Below are positions 35,705-44,543 of a stretch of DNA of 64,000 nucleotides, piece after piece. The notes under the pieces were generated by a model. The model did no database searches and was not told the origin of the DNA. It saw only the letters and a program-made list of their open reading frames with translations. The DNA is from Actinoplanes nipponensis (GTDB lineage: Bacteria; Actinomycetota; Actinomycetes; Mycobacteriales; Micromonosporaceae), in assembly GCF_016862275.1 (NCBI RefSeq), contig NZ_BOMQ01000008.1:496001-560000 (forward strand), given 5' to 3'. Made by a program: the position numbers and the translations under genes. Numbering within the stretch: the stretch's first letter is position 1; each line of letters starts with the position of its first letter.

Positions 35705-36982
35705 GTGGGAAGCCAGTCGGAGTTCACTCAGCCGGGTGCCAGCCTCGTGCACATCGGGCGGCAACCCATTTTCGACACGTGCGGCGACATCGCGGGCTAC
35801 GAGCTGCTGTTCCGCGGCAACGCCCAGGCGGTCGAGGCGGACCGGCGCGACGCGTACGCGACCAGCCACGTGATGGTCAACGCCTTCACCGAGTTCGGCC
35901 TGGACGAGGTCGTCGGCGACCGGATGTGCTTCATCAACATGACCCGCGAATTCCTCACCGGCGAGCTGATCCTGCCCTTCGGCCCCGAGAACGTCGTCCT
36001 GGAGGTCCTCGAGACCATCGACGTGGACGACGCGGTGGTCGCCGGGGTCACCAACCTGGTCGCCGCCGGCTACCGCATCGCGCTGGACGACTTCGTGTGG
36101 CAGTCGGGCCACGAACGGCTGCTGCCGCTGGCCTCGTACGTGAAGCTGGACCTGCCGAACTGCGACCCGGAGCGCCTCGAGGAGCAGCTCGCGTTCTTCC
36201 GCGGGTTCCCGCCGATCGAGATCGTCGCCGAGGGCCTGGAGACGCTGGAGCACCTGGCCCTGTGCGACCGCTACGGCATCGAGCTGCGCCAGGGCTACGT
36301 CCTGAGCCGGCCCCAGGTGATGACCGCCGCCTGCATCCCGCCGTTCAAGCTGCGCCGGCTGGAGCTGCTCGGCGCGCTCAGCGCCGCCGACGCCGACCTC
36401 GACCGGATCGTCGACATCATCTCCAGCGACCCCGCGCTGACCATGCGGGTCCTGCGGGCCAGCAACAGCGCCGCCGTCGGCACGATCCAGCGCGTGTCGT
36501 CGATCCGGCAGGCCGTGGTGCTGCTGGGCCTGGGCCACATCCAGCGCTGGGCGATGCTGATGGTCGTCGACGACGTGGCCGAGACGACCGAGGCGCAGCT
36601 GGTCGACGCGCTGACCCGGGCCCGGCTGTGCCACAACCTGGCCCCGCGTTTCGACGCCGACCCGGACTCGGCGTTCGTCGCCGGGCTCATCACCGCGGTC
36701 GCGGAGCTGCTCGGCATCGACACCTCCTCACTGGTCCGCCACCTGCCGCTCACTGTGGACCTGTGCGCGGCGCTGACCCGGGGCACCGGGCCGCTCGGCC
36801 GGATGCTGAGGGTCGTCGACGCCTACGAGCGCGGCGACATGGCGCTCATGGGCGTTACCCGGCCCGGCAACGATCTCACCGGCGCCGTGATGGATGCGCT
36901 GCGCTGGTCGACGCAGACGGTCACGGCCGCGTACGGCGAGGGCCACCGGAGGCCGGGGGCGCAGTTCGCGACCACCCGCTGA
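35705..36982 (+). CDS. EAL-HDOD signalling protein (YuxH-like)
   Basis: This 425-residue protein has an N-terminal EAL-like domain (about 12-210) and a C-terminal HDOD domain (about 215-395). The EAL region starts HIGRQPIFDTCGDIAGYELLFR, and the catalytic EAL tripeptide is replaced (YELLF, VLEVLET), with IALDDF and EIVAEGLET only partly matching the metal-binding consensus. It probably binds rather than cleaves cyclic-di-GMP, or neither. The GTG at 35705 lacks a strong Shine-Dalgarno. The gene stands alone. Confidence 0.85.
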   Translation: MGSQSEFTQPGASLVHIGRQPIFDTCGDIAGYELLFRGNAQAVEADRRDAYATSHVMVNAFTEFGLDEVVGDRMCFINMTREFLTGELILPFGPENVVLEVLETIDVDDAVVAGVTNLVAAGYRIALDDFVWQSGHERLLPLASYVKLDLPNCDPERLEEQLAFFRGFPPIEIVAEGLETLEHLALCDRYGIELRQGYVLSRPQVMTAACIPPFKLRRLELLGALSAADADLDRIVDIISSDPALTMRVLRASNSAAVGTIQRVSSIRQAVVLLGLGHIQRWAMLMVVDDVAETTEAQLVDALTRARLCHNLAPRFDADPDSAFVAGLITAVAELLGIDTSSLVRHLPLTVDLCAALTRGTGPLGRMLRVVDAYERGDMALMGVTRPGNDLTGAVMDALRWSTQTVTAAYGEGHRRPGAQFATTR

Positions 36983-37042
36983 CCCTGCGCCCGCCGAGGC
37001 CCGGGCGGTTGCGAGTCGCCGGAGACAGGGCGGGTCCTATTG

Positions 37043-37073
37043 ATTCGAAATTCTAACGGTGCGAATATCGAAT
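37043..37073. promoter_or_regulatory. ATTCGA...TCGAAT inverted repeat at the marR start
   Basis: ATTCGA (37043) and TCGAAT (37068) form an inverted repeat 19 bp apart that runs into the ATG of the MarR gene. The AT-rich patch stands out in a GC-rich context. Autoregulation is plausible. Confidence 0.4.
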
Positions 37074-37524
37074 GATGTCCGATCGGTTGAGCGTGGCCAT
37101 CCGGCGGTATCAGCGCGAAGTCGACCAGTTCGATCAGGCGCTGGCCGGCTTCCTCGGGGTGAACCGCACCGATCTTCGCTGCCTGGACTTCCTGGTGGAG
37201 GCGCCGCGATCGGCCCGCGACCTGGCCCGCGCGACGGGGCTGACCCCCTCCGCGATAACGACGGCCATCGATCGGTTGGAACACCTCGGCTATGTGGAGC
37301 GCACCCGCGGCGCCGTGGACCGTCGCCGGATTCTGGTCGAGCCGACCACGGAGGTACTGCGCAGGCTCGACGTAGCCCTGTCCGGTTATGCCGGCGAGGC
37401 CGCGGCGGACACGGCGGCCTACAGCGCGAACGAGGTGGCGTTGCTCGTGACGTTCTTCGAGCAGGGCTCGGCCCGCCGCACCCGGCACGCGGCCCGGCTA
37501 CGAGAACTGACCCATGAGCGCTGA
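37072..37524 (+). CDS. MarR-family transcriptional regulator
   Basis: This 150-residue winged-helix protein has the recognition region ARDLARATGLTPSAITTAIDRLE and the wing YVERTRGAVDRRRILVEPT typical of MarR. The start may be ATG 37072 or 37075. Its stop lies 11 bp inside the DUF998 gene, so it probably controls that membrane protein. An inverted repeat overlaps its start. Confidence 0.87.
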   Translation: MMSDRLSVAIRRYQREVDQFDQALAGFLGVNRTDLRCLDFLVEAPRSARDLARATGLTPSAITTAIDRLEHLGYVERTRGAVDRRRILVEPTTEVLRRLDVALSGYAGEAAADTAAYSANEVALLVTFFEQGSARRTRHAARLRELTHER

Positions 37525-38194
37525 CCGGCCGAGGACCGCGCGGACCACCATCGCCGCTCTGTCCGGTGTGGCCGGCGCGGCGCTCTTCACCGCCGCGTGG
37601 CTGGCGGCCGGGCTGTGGCAGGGCCCCGGCTACCGGTGGACACGGGACGACATCAGCGAGATGGGCGCGGTGACCGCACCGCATGCGTGGCTGTTCCTCG
37701 TACCGCAGGCGGTAGCCGGACTGCTGACGATCGGCTTCGCCCTGTTCGCTCTCCGGCCCGTGCTCCGCCCGGCCGGGACGGTCGGGATCGTGGCCGCCTG
37801 GTCGGCGGCCGGTTCCGCTGTTCAAGATCTCAGCGACGCGGCCTTTCGCCTCGACTGCCGTGCGGCCGACGGCTGCACCGCGGCACAGACGACGGCCTCG
37901 GGGCACGGCCAGTGGCACGCGGCGTTCGGGCTGGTCTGCCTCCTCCTGCTGATCGGTGCGCTGTTCCTGACCGCACGCGCGTACCGGCGGCTGCCGGCCT
38001 GGGCCGGCTGGGCGGCTCCGACCCGGTGGACCGGTCTGCTCGTCGTCCTCGGGCTCCTCGGTGTGGCCCTACCGGTCACCGGCCCGGTTCATGGGCTGCT
38101 GCAACGGGGGGTGGCCCTGGTCTCGGCGGTGTGGGGCGCAGCCGTGGCGTGGCGGGTTCACGTGTTGTCGCGTCGGAACGAGCGCCCAGCCTGA
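37514..38194 (+). CDS. DUF998 integral membrane protein
   Basis: This 226-residue protein has six predicted membrane helices and the DUF998 look: WTRDDISEMGA in the first loop, PHAWLF opening helix two, and a Cys-containing extracellular loop (DCRAADGCTAAQTT) before GHGQWHAAF. Function of DUF998 is not known. It is translationally coupled to the MarR gene. Confidence 0.8.
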   Translation: MSADRPRTARTTIAALSGVAGAALFTAAWLAAGLWQGPGYRWTRDDISEMGAVTAPHAWLFLVPQAVAGLLTIGFALFALRPVLRPAGTVGIVAAWSAAGSAVQDLSDAAFRLDCRAADGCTAAQTTASGHGQWHAAFGLVCLLLLIGALFLTARAYRRLPAWAGWAAPTRWTGLLVVLGLLGVALPVTGPVHGLLQRGVALVSAVWGAAVAWRVHVLSRRNERPA

Positions 38195-38224
38195 CCGGGG
38201 CCCGTGAGCGGCGGCTGGGCGACA

Positions 38225-38250
38225 CCGTCGACTCCCACCGGGGTCGACGG
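38225..38250. terminator. Hairpin between convergent DUF998 and DUF1996 genes
   Basis: CCGTCGAC...GTCGACGG is an 8-bp perfect stem that can extend inward with CCC/GGG. It lies between two convergent stops and is a likely bidirectional terminator. Confidence 0.6.
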
Positions 38251-38285
38251 CCTCGCCTCGTCGCCGCCAACGGGGCGACCTTCGG

Positions 38286-40061
38286 TCAGCGGCAGGTCCT
38301 GCCCTGGTTGATGCAGGTGGCGATCTTCTGCATCTGCCGGGCGGAGTTGACGTTGACGAAGTCGTTGTGGTCGGAGAACGGGTTGTGGTCCTCCTCGGGG
38401 AAGGAGTCCAGGGCGTACTGGCCCTTGATCTGCGCGTCGCGGGGGATGTCGTAGGAGATGGTGATGCGCAGCTGCGGGATGGCCACGAAGCCCGGCTTGC
38501 AGGCGCCGGTGCCCGGGTCGGCGAAGGCGACGTGGTCGCGGTGGTTGGTGCTGTCGATGTTCTTGCCGTCCCAGCAGCCGGGGAAGTCCTGGACCCGCTG
38601 GACCTGCCGGCCGGCCGGGCAGACCGGGTACTGGTCGGCCAGGCGGTCGGCGAACCCGGAGCAGGTCCAGGTGGCGCGGGCGTTGGCGGGGCCGCGGCTG
38701 GTGGGCTTGGCGTCACCGGTGAGCGCCCGCAGGAACTTCGGCATGGGGACGACCCGGCTGGTGGCGTTGCCGCGGTACTCGATCAGCACGGATGCGGGCC
38801 GGACGATGCCGCCGGTGTTGTTCGGCAGCTCGAGGTTCGGGCCCTGCGGATCGGGCAGGGCGGCCGGCGCGCTGGGGGCCGGCGTCGCGCCGTTCTGGTT
38901 GCCCGGGCCGTTCGGGGCCGGCGCCTGGCCGGTCACGACGCAGCCGGCGAGCGCCTCGAGTCCCTGGGGGCGGGCGGCGTGGCGGGAGATGGCGATGCCG
39001 ATGCGGTCCAGGACGGCGGTCCGCTTGGCCTTCAGCGGCCCGAGGACGGCGTTGTCGACGAAGTCCTTCCCGCCCTGGCCGCGGGTGGTGACCAGGCGTT
39101 CGTCGGCCTGGGAGACCTGCTGGTCGAGCTCGGCGAGGTTGCGGTTGACCTCGTCGAGGGCCGGTGCGGGCACGCCGGGCAGCTTGTCGCGTACGGTCGG
39201 GCACTGGACCTGGGGGTTGGCGACCAGGCCGGCTTTCACGCCGGCGGCGGTGTGCCGCATGGCGGCGTGCATGCCGTCGTAGTCGGTGTCGCACTCCACC
39301 AGCGAGACCAGGCCCGCGGTGCGGCCCCCGCCGGCGCCGGCGATGCTGTCGCTGATGCCCTTGATCAGCTTGGCCCGTTGGGTGCGCAGCGAGGTCAGCA
39401 CGGACTCGTTGTGGCCGGCGTCGATGCGGCCGCTCCGTTCGGCCATCCGCCGGTTGGCCGCGTCGTAGGCGCGGTCGAGGGCGGCGAGCCGGGTGTCCAC
39501 GGCGGCCTTGGCCCGGGCCGGCACGGCGGGCAGCCGGTCCCGCACGCTGGGGCAGGTCACCCTCGGGGTCGTGGCGGCGAGGGCGCGCCGGGTCTCCGCG
39601 CCGGAACGGACGCTCTTGTCGATGCGCACGACCGGCCAGAAGTACGAGGACTTGTCCCCGTTCCGGCACGTCGTCCCGGAGGCGTCCAGATCGGCGTTGG
39701 ACGAGTTCGCGGTGATGGCCAGGTTGCCGACGAAGTCGTGGACGTGTTCGGCGCCGTTCCTGATGCCCGGCTGCGCGACGGGGTTGTCCGGGCTGAACTT
39801 GCCGTTGCCGTTGGTGCCGCAGTCCACGGTGAAGGAGCCCCGGGACGCCTGCGCGCCCGGCACGGGGTTCTTCACGTTGGGTCGAACATTCTGGATGCGG
39901 ACGTACTGGTTCAGCTCGGTGGCCGCGTCCGCGCTGCCCTTGCCGCCGCCGGAGACGAACGTGGCGGTCAGAGCCCCGGACGCCGCGACGACTGCCACGG
40001 CCATGGCGATCCGTGCCGTGCGGGTGTGCATTCGCCCTGCCGGACGTGGTGTGGTTCGCAC
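38286..40061 (-). CDS. Secreted DUF1996 protein with a duplicated internal insertion
   Basis: This 591-residue protein has a signal peptide (residues 11-48). The DUF1996 domain begins normally (AEHVHDFVGN, then SSYFWPVVR near residue 145) and resumes near 405 (ASVLIEYRGN, VQRVQDFPGCWDGKNIDS, NHRDHVAFADP). Between them lies an insertion of about 250 residues with two repeats: CPSVRDRLPAVPARAKAAVD and CPTVRDKLPGVPAPALDEVN, each followed by a predicted coiled coil. The GTG at 40061 follows GAGGAG. The domain is found in secreted actinobacterial and fungal proteins; the role is unknown. Confidence 0.83.
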   Translation of the reverse strand: MRTTPRPAGRMHTRTARIAMAVAVVAASGALTATFVSGGGKGSADAATELNQYVRIQNVRPNVKNPVPGAQASRGSFTVDCGTNGNGKFSPDNPVAQPGIRNGAEHVHDFVGNLAITANSSNADLDASGTTCRNGDKSSYFWPVVRIDKSVRSGAETRRALAATTPRVTCPSVRDRLPAVPARAKAAVDTRLAALDRAYDAANRRMAERSGRIDAGHNESVLTSLRTQRAKLIKGISDSIAGAGGGRTAGLVSLVECDTDYDGMHAAMRHTAAGVKAGLVANPQVQCPTVRDKLPGVPAPALDEVNRNLAELDQQVSQADERLVTTRGQGGKDFVDNAVLGPLKAKRTAVLDRIGIAISRHAARPQGLEALAGCVVTGQAPAPNGPGNQNGATPAPSAPAALPDPQGPNLELPNNTGGIVRPASVLIEYRGNATSRVVPMPKFLRALTGDAKPTSRGPANARATWTCSGFADRLADQYPVCPAGRQVQRVQDFPGCWDGKNIDSTNHRDHVAFADPGTGACKPGFVAIPQLRITISYDIPRDAQIKGQYALDSFPEEDHNPFSDHNDFVNVNSARQMQKIATCINQGRTCR

Positions 40062-40199
40062 GCTTCACTCCTCGTAGCCTGGGGGTGCCGCGGCTCCGGT
40101 GCGGAGTCGCACTCGCAGGTACGGCGGGCACGAGGCGCCGGACGGGTCCGGGACGACCGCGTAAGCACTCGGTAAGAACTCCCGGACACCGGCCCGGCG

Positions 40200-40880
40200 C
40201 TACTCGCTGGCGGCGAAGCGTTCCAGGGCGTCGATGGTGCCCACGGCGAGGATGATGTCGCCGTACATCAGGGTGGTCTCGGCGGTGGCGTGCGTGAAGG
40301 CACGCGGTGTGCCGGGTGGCGGCGCCTCGGGTTTGACCGCCACGACGGTGACGCCGTACTTGCTGCGCAGGCGCGCTTCGCGCAGGGTGACGCCGACGAT
40401 GTCGCGGGGCGGCCTGGTCTTGATCATGGCGAAGTCCTGGTCGACTTCGACGTAGTCGAGCATGCGTCCGGAGAGCAGGTGGGCGACGCGTTCGCCCATG
40501 TCGTGTTCGGGGGCGACGACGTGGTGGGCGCCGACCCGGGCGAGGATGTGGCCGTGCTGGTCACTGATGGCTTTGGCCCAGATGTCGGCGATGCCGAGCT
40601 CGGCGAGCAGGCTGGTGGTCAGGATGCTGGCCTGGATGTCGGTGCCGATGGCGACGACGGCCCGGTGGAACTCGGGCACGCCGAGCTGGCGCAGCGCTTC
40701 GACGTCGGTGGAGTCGGCGGTGATGACGTGCGGGATGCGGCCGGAGAGCGCCTGCACGGTCTTGGGGTGGTGGTCGATGCCGAGGACCTCGGTGCCGCGG
40801 CTGACCAGTTCGAGCGCGAGGGCGCTGCCGAAGCGGCCGAGCCCGATGACGACGACGGGTTCGGTGCGGTTGTCAGCCAA
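40200..40880 (-). CDS. Potassium channel/transporter regulatory subunit (KtrA/TrkA type)
   Basis: This 226-residue RCK protein binds nucleotide and gates the partner TrkH/KtrB pore. The Rossmann motif VVVIGLGRFGSALALEL is at residues 8-24, with the acidic residue in VLGIDHHP, and a TrkA_C domain near 140-226. The start is probably TTG 40880, since GGAAAGGA lies upstream; the frame is open further but inside the pore gene. The end of the pore gene overlaps it by 8 bp, so the pair is coupled. Confidence 0.9.
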   Translation of the reverse strand: MADNRTEPVVVIGLGRFGSALALELVSRGTEVLGIDHHPKTVQALSGRIPHVITADSTDVEALRQLGVPEFHRAVVAIGTDIQASILTTSLLAELGIADIWAKAISDQHGHILARVGAHHVVAPEHDMGERVAHLLSGRMLDYVEVDQDFAMIKTRPPRDIVGVTLREARLRSKYGVTVVAVKPEAPPPGTPRAFTHATAETTLMYGDIILAVGTIDALERFAASE

Positions 40881-42240
40881 CGATGGTCCTTTCCTCGGGA
40901 AGTTCGAAGCGGCGGTTGCGTTCACGGAGCGCCAGTGCGGAGGCCAGGGTGAGCGGTCCGATGCGCCCGGCGAACATGAGCACGATCAGCAGCAGTTCCG
41001 CGCGCTGCGGCAGGTCGGCGGTGATGCCGGTGGACAGGCCCACCGTGGCGAACGCGGAAGTGGCTTCGAACAGCACCTGGTCGAGGGTGTGGGTCGTCAT
41101 GGCCAGCAGGGTGAGAGTGGCCGTCATCACGGCGCCGATGCCGAGCAGGGCGATGGCGAGGGCTTGACGCTGGTTGCTGGGCGGGATGCGGCGGTGGCCG
41201 ACGTTGACGTGGGTTTCGCCGCGCATCTCCGACCATAGGGCGAAGCCGAGGACGCCGAAGGTTGTGACCTTGATGCCGCCGGCGGTGCCGGCGCTGCCTC
41301 CGCCGATGAACATGAGGATGTCGGTGGCGAGCAGGCTCTCCGGGCGCAGCGCGCCGATGTCGACGCTGTTGAATCCCGCGGTGCGGGCCATCACGGAGGC
41401 GAAGAAGCCGGCGAGCAGCTTCCCCGGTGCGTCCAGCGGGCCGAGGGTGCGGTCGTTGGACCATTCCGCGGCGGTGAGCGCCAGCGTGCCGGCCACCAGC
41501 AGGGCGACGGTCAGCGCGACGGTGAGGCGGGTCATGACCGACCAGCGGGTGGGCCGGCGCCAGTGGCGGGCCAGCTCGAAGACCACCGGGAAGCCGAGGC
41601 CGCCGACGATGACCGCGGCGGCGACCGGGAGGTTCACCCACGGATCGTCGACGTAGCGGGTCAGGCTGTCGGCGTGGATGGAGAAGCCGGCGTTGTTGAA
41701 CGCCGAGACGGCGTGGAACACCCCGTGGTAGACGGCTGAGCCGGCCGACTCGCGATAGCCCACCAGGAAGCGCGCGGTCAGCGCGGCGGCGACGACGGCC
41801 TCGCAGCCGAGGCTGAACAGCACGATGCGGCGCACGACGCCGCGGACGTCGGTCAGGTCCAGGCTCTTGGTCTCGGCCTGGGCGAGGAATCGCGCCCGCA
41901 GGCCCAGCCGGCGTGACAGCAGCACCGTGAGCAGAGTGGCCAGGGTCATGATGCCCAGCCCGCCGACCTGGATGAGCAGCAGGATGACAGCCTGTCCGAA
42001 TCCGGACCAGTAGCTGCCGGTGTCGACGGTGACCAGACCGGTGACGCACACCGCCGAGGTGGCGGTGAACAGGGCGTCGACGGTGTCGGCGCGCTCGCCC
42101 GAAGCGGTGGCGGCCGGCAGGGACAGCATCAGCGTGCCGGTCGCCACGGCAAGCGCGAAACTGCTGGCGATGACCTGCGCCGGGTGGCGGAAACGATCGG
42201 TGCGACGCTGCCACGCCGGCACTCGACCCAGCAGACGCAT
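40873..42240 (-). CDS. Potassium uptake pore protein (KtrB/TrkH)
   Basis: This 455-residue membrane protein has the four M1-P-M2 units of the Trk/Ktr/HKT family. The pore-loop filters are visible as TSAVCVTGLVTVDT, FNNAGFS, MARTAGFNS and FATVGLSTGITAD, each with its conserved Gly, and the K-loop-like LMFIGGGSAGTAGGIK. It takes up potassium with the RCK subunit encoded just downstream. GGAGGAGAG precedes the ATG at 42240. Confidence 0.94.
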   Translation of the reverse strand: MRLLGRVPAWQRRTDRFRHPAQVIASSFALAVATGTLMLSLPAATASGERADTVDALFTATSAVCVTGLVTVDTGSYWSGFGQAVILLLIQVGGLGIMTLATLLTVLLSRRLGLRARFLAQAETKSLDLTDVRGVVRRIVLFSLGCEAVVAAALTARFLVGYRESAGSAVYHGVFHAVSAFNNAGFSIHADSLTRYVDDPWVNLPVAAAVIVGGLGFPVVFELARHWRRPTRWSVMTRLTVALTVALLVAGTLALTAAEWSNDRTLGPLDAPGKLLAGFFASVMARTAGFNSVDIGALRPESLLATDILMFIGGGSAGTAGGIKVTTFGVLGFALWSEMRGETHVNVGHRRIPPSNQRQALAIALLGIGAVMTATLTLLAMTTHTLDQVLFEATSAFATVGLSTGITADLPQRAELLLIVLMFAGRIGPLTLASALALRERNRRFELPEERTIVG

Positions 42241-42393
42241 CCGCTCTCTCTCCTCCAGCTTCCGGTACCGGGCGCACTGTCCCGGCCCACTTCCGGCAAC
42301 CGTACTGGGGTGGTCGTTCGGCCGTGGGCAGCGGGTTTCGGCCGGTCGCCGAGGGGGGCGGCCGGGGCCCCACGGCAACCGTCGGTGCGGGCT

Positions 42394-42745
42394 TCAGGCC
42401 GGTACCTTCGTGGTCAGCGCGCCGTGCAGGAACAGGTCGATGAGTTGCTCGGTGGGCACCCTCGGCAGTTCCTTGCCGCGAGCTCGTTCGCGACCGAAGA
42501 GCAGGCCGAGGAAGGCGTCCGCGAGTGTCTCGACCGGCAGGCGCAGGTGCTGCTCGTCGGGCGCGAACAGCTCGCCGACGGCGTGCCGGGTGGCGGCCTG
42601 CGAGGCGTCGCGGCCGGCTGACCGAGCACCTGGTGATTCTCGCCGGCCGGCGCGGGCCGCGGCCGGCGATGCGGGGTGGGGTCGAGGGCTCGGGTGACGC
42701 AGGCCAGCGGGACGTCGCCCGGCGCCGGCTTGGTGGCGTAGTCAT
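42394..42745 (-). pseudogene. Decayed TetR-family regulator (C-terminal remnant)
   Basis: The minus strand from about 42612 to TGA 42394 reads a clear TetR C-terminus (HAVGELFAPDEQHLRLPVE, then ETLADAFLGLLFGRERARG and EQLIDLFLHGAL). No helix-turn-helix can be found in any frame between it and an ATG at 42745, so the N-terminal DNA-binding part is lost or scrambled. An 18-bp palindrome of TetR-operator type lies just upstream of that ATG. Confidence 0.65.
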
Positions 42746-42758
42746 GGCCGGATTCTGA

Positions 42759-42776
42759 GGAGTGAGTACTCACTCC
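42759..42776. promoter_or_regulatory. 18-bp palindrome GGAGTGAGTACTCACTCC
   Basis: This perfect palindrome matches the common TetR operator style GAGTGAGnnCTCACTC. It is upstream of the TetR remnant and about 180 bp from the intact TetR gene at 42958. Confidence 0.6.
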
Positions 42777-42931
42777 GTCAGGCGATTTCGGAACGGTCGC
42801 CTTGCCCCTGGCCACGTCGCTGAGCAGCGCGGAGGCGATGGTCCCGCCCCGCCGGAGCACGCTGACGACCCGCAGCATGATCAGGAACGCCACGTAGACG
42901 ACCACTGTCGACCTGACCACCTTGACGACTA

Positions 42932-42947
42932 CTGAACAAGCGTTTAG
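42932..42947. promoter_or_regulatory. Candidate TetR operator CTGAAC-AAGC-GTTTAG
   Basis: An imperfect inverted repeat lies 10 nt upstream of the ATG of the TetR-ABC exporter operon. TGAACA recurs at 42953. Autorepression of the exporter operon is the likely role. Confidence 0.4.
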
Positions 42948-42957
42948 CGTATTGAAC

Positions 42958-43596
42958 ATGAGTTCAGCGGTGGACGAGGGTGACCTCACGGCGAAGGCAA
43001 ACATCCGGAACGCCGCGCTGCGCCTGTTCGCCGAGCGCGGGCACGACGCCGTCACGGTGCGGGAGATCGCCGCCGCGGCGGGGGTGTCGCCCGCGCTCGT
43101 CGTGCATCACTTCGGCAGTAAGGACGGGTTGCGGGCCGCGGTGGACGACTACGCCGGGCAGGCGTTCGACGCGCTGTTCTCGATGGACGAACACGAGCTG
43201 GCCGAGGCGCTGACCGGGGGCAGCCTCGGATCGGTGGCCGAGATGTTCGCCCGCGCCTTCCCGCACGGCTCGCCGCTGCCCGCCTACCTGCGCCGCCTGC
43301 TGCTCGTCAACGATCCGGCGGGCGCGGCGTTGTTCGGCCGGTGGTACGCCCTCACCCGGCGTCTGCTCGACTCCATGACCGAGCTCGGCGTCGCCCGACC
43401 GGCCGAGGATCCGGCCGTTCGTGCGGCGTTCCTGCTGGTCAACGATCTCGCCCTGGTCCTGCTGCGCAACCAGGTCGCTGCCGCTATCGGGGTCGACCCG
43501 CTCACGCCGGAGGGCATCGCCCGGTGGGCCGGGGAGGCCACCGCTGTCTACACCAAGGGCGCGTTCGTAGCCACGCCCGGGCAGGAATCCTCGTGA
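42958..43596 (+). CDS. TetR-family regulator of an ABC exporter
   Basis: This 212-residue regulator has the N-terminal HTH FAERGHDAVTVREIAAAAGV and SPALVVHHFGSKDGL, then a helical ligand domain. The ATG at 42958 is chosen; an upstream TTG is possible. The stop overlaps the ABC ATPase start (GTGA), so it is the first gene of a three-gene operon and probably senses the exported compound. Confidence 0.88.
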   Translation: MSSAVDEGDLTAKANIRNAALRLFAERGHDAVTVREIAAAAGVSPALVVHHFGSKDGLRAAVDDYAGQAFDALFSMDEHELAEALTGGSLGSVAEMFARAFPHGSPLPAYLRRLLLVNDPAGAALFGRWYALTRRLLDSMTELGVARPAEDPAVRAAFLLVNDLALVLLRNQVAAAIGVDPLTPEGIARWAGEATAVYTKGAFVATPGQESS

Positions 43597-44543
43597 GTCG
43601 TTCCGTTCCCGTCATCCACGTCCGGGACCTCCGCAAGACGTTCGGGAAGGTCCGTGCCCTCGACGGCTTGGACCTGTCGGTGCGTCCGGGCGAGGTTCAT
43701 GGTTTCCTCGGCCCCAACGGGTCGGGCAAGTCCACCACCATCCGGATCCTGCTGGGACTGATCCGGGCCACCGCCGGTCGCGTCGAACTGTTCGGCGCCG
43801 ACCCCTGGCGGGAGGCCGCCGGGCTGCACGGCCGCCTGGCCTACGTCGCCGGGGACGTCGCATTGTGGCCCGGCCTGACCGGTGGCCAGTGCCTCGACGT
43901 GCTCGGTGCGACGCACGGCGGGGTCGACCGGCGGCGCCGGGACGACCTGATCGCCCGGTTCGATCTCGACCCGGCCAAGCGCATCCGGGACTACTCCAAA
44001 GGCAATCGCCAGAAAGTCGCCCTCGTCGCGGCCCTGGCCGCGGAGGCGGAGCTGCTCATCCTCGACGAGCCCACGTCCGGACTCGACCCGCTGATGGAAC
44101 AGGCCTTCCAGCAATGCGTACGCGAACGCCGGGAAGACGGTGTCACCGTGCTGCTCTCCAGTCACATCCTCGGCGAGGTCGAAGCGCTCGCCGACCGGGT
44201 GAGCATCATCCGCCGTGGCCGCGCTGTCACCACCGGCAGTCTCGCCGAGTTGCGCCGCCACACCCGGACCTCGGTGCATGCCGTCACCATCGCCGAACCG
44301 GAGGGGCTGGCCGGCGCGCCGGGGGTGGCCGACTGCGTCTGCGAACGGGCCGACGGGCGGGTCGACGCCAGGTTCACCATCGACGCGGAGCACCTCGACG
44401 CGGCGATCGGCCGGCTGCACGCCGCCCGCATCCACACGTTGACGGTCACCCCGCCGAGCCTCGACGCGCTTTTTCTCCACGCCTACGGCGAGACCCTCGA
44501 CGCCCGGGAGACCGGCGAGACGCTTGCCGAGGCCACGCGATGA
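43593..44543 (+). CDS. ABC exporter ATP-binding protein
   Basis: This 316-residue ATPase has Walker A (GPNGSGKST), the Q-loop region, a signature motif that reads YSKGNRQK in place of LSGGQ, Walker B (LLILDEPTSGLDP) and the H-loop His (LLSSHILGEVEALADR). The variant signature is seen in antibiotic-type ABC-2 exporters. It overlaps the TetR gene and the permease gene by four bases each. Confidence 0.92.
   Translation: MSRSVPVIHVRDLRKTFGKVRALDGLDLSVRPGEVHGFLGPNGSGKSTTIRILLGLIRATAGRVELFGADPWREAAGLHGRLAYVAGDVALWPGLTGGQCLDVLGATHGGVDRRRRDDLIARFDLDPAKRIRDYSKGNRQKVALVAALAAEAELLILDEPTSGLDPLMEQAFQQCVRERREDGVTVLLSSHILGEVEALADRVSIIRRGRAVTTGSLAELRRHTRTSVHAVTIAEPEGLAGAPGVADCVCERADGRVDARFTIDAEHLDAAIGRLHAARIHTLTVTPPSLDALFLHAYGETLDARETGETLAEATR

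Noticed and set aside
42780..42960. Hydrophobic frame VVYVAFLIMLRVVSVLRRGG on the minus strand upstream of the TetR remnant
   Set aside because: It has no good start or continuation, and its downstream part runs through the palindrome and the TetR remnant in another frame; too little to call a gene.
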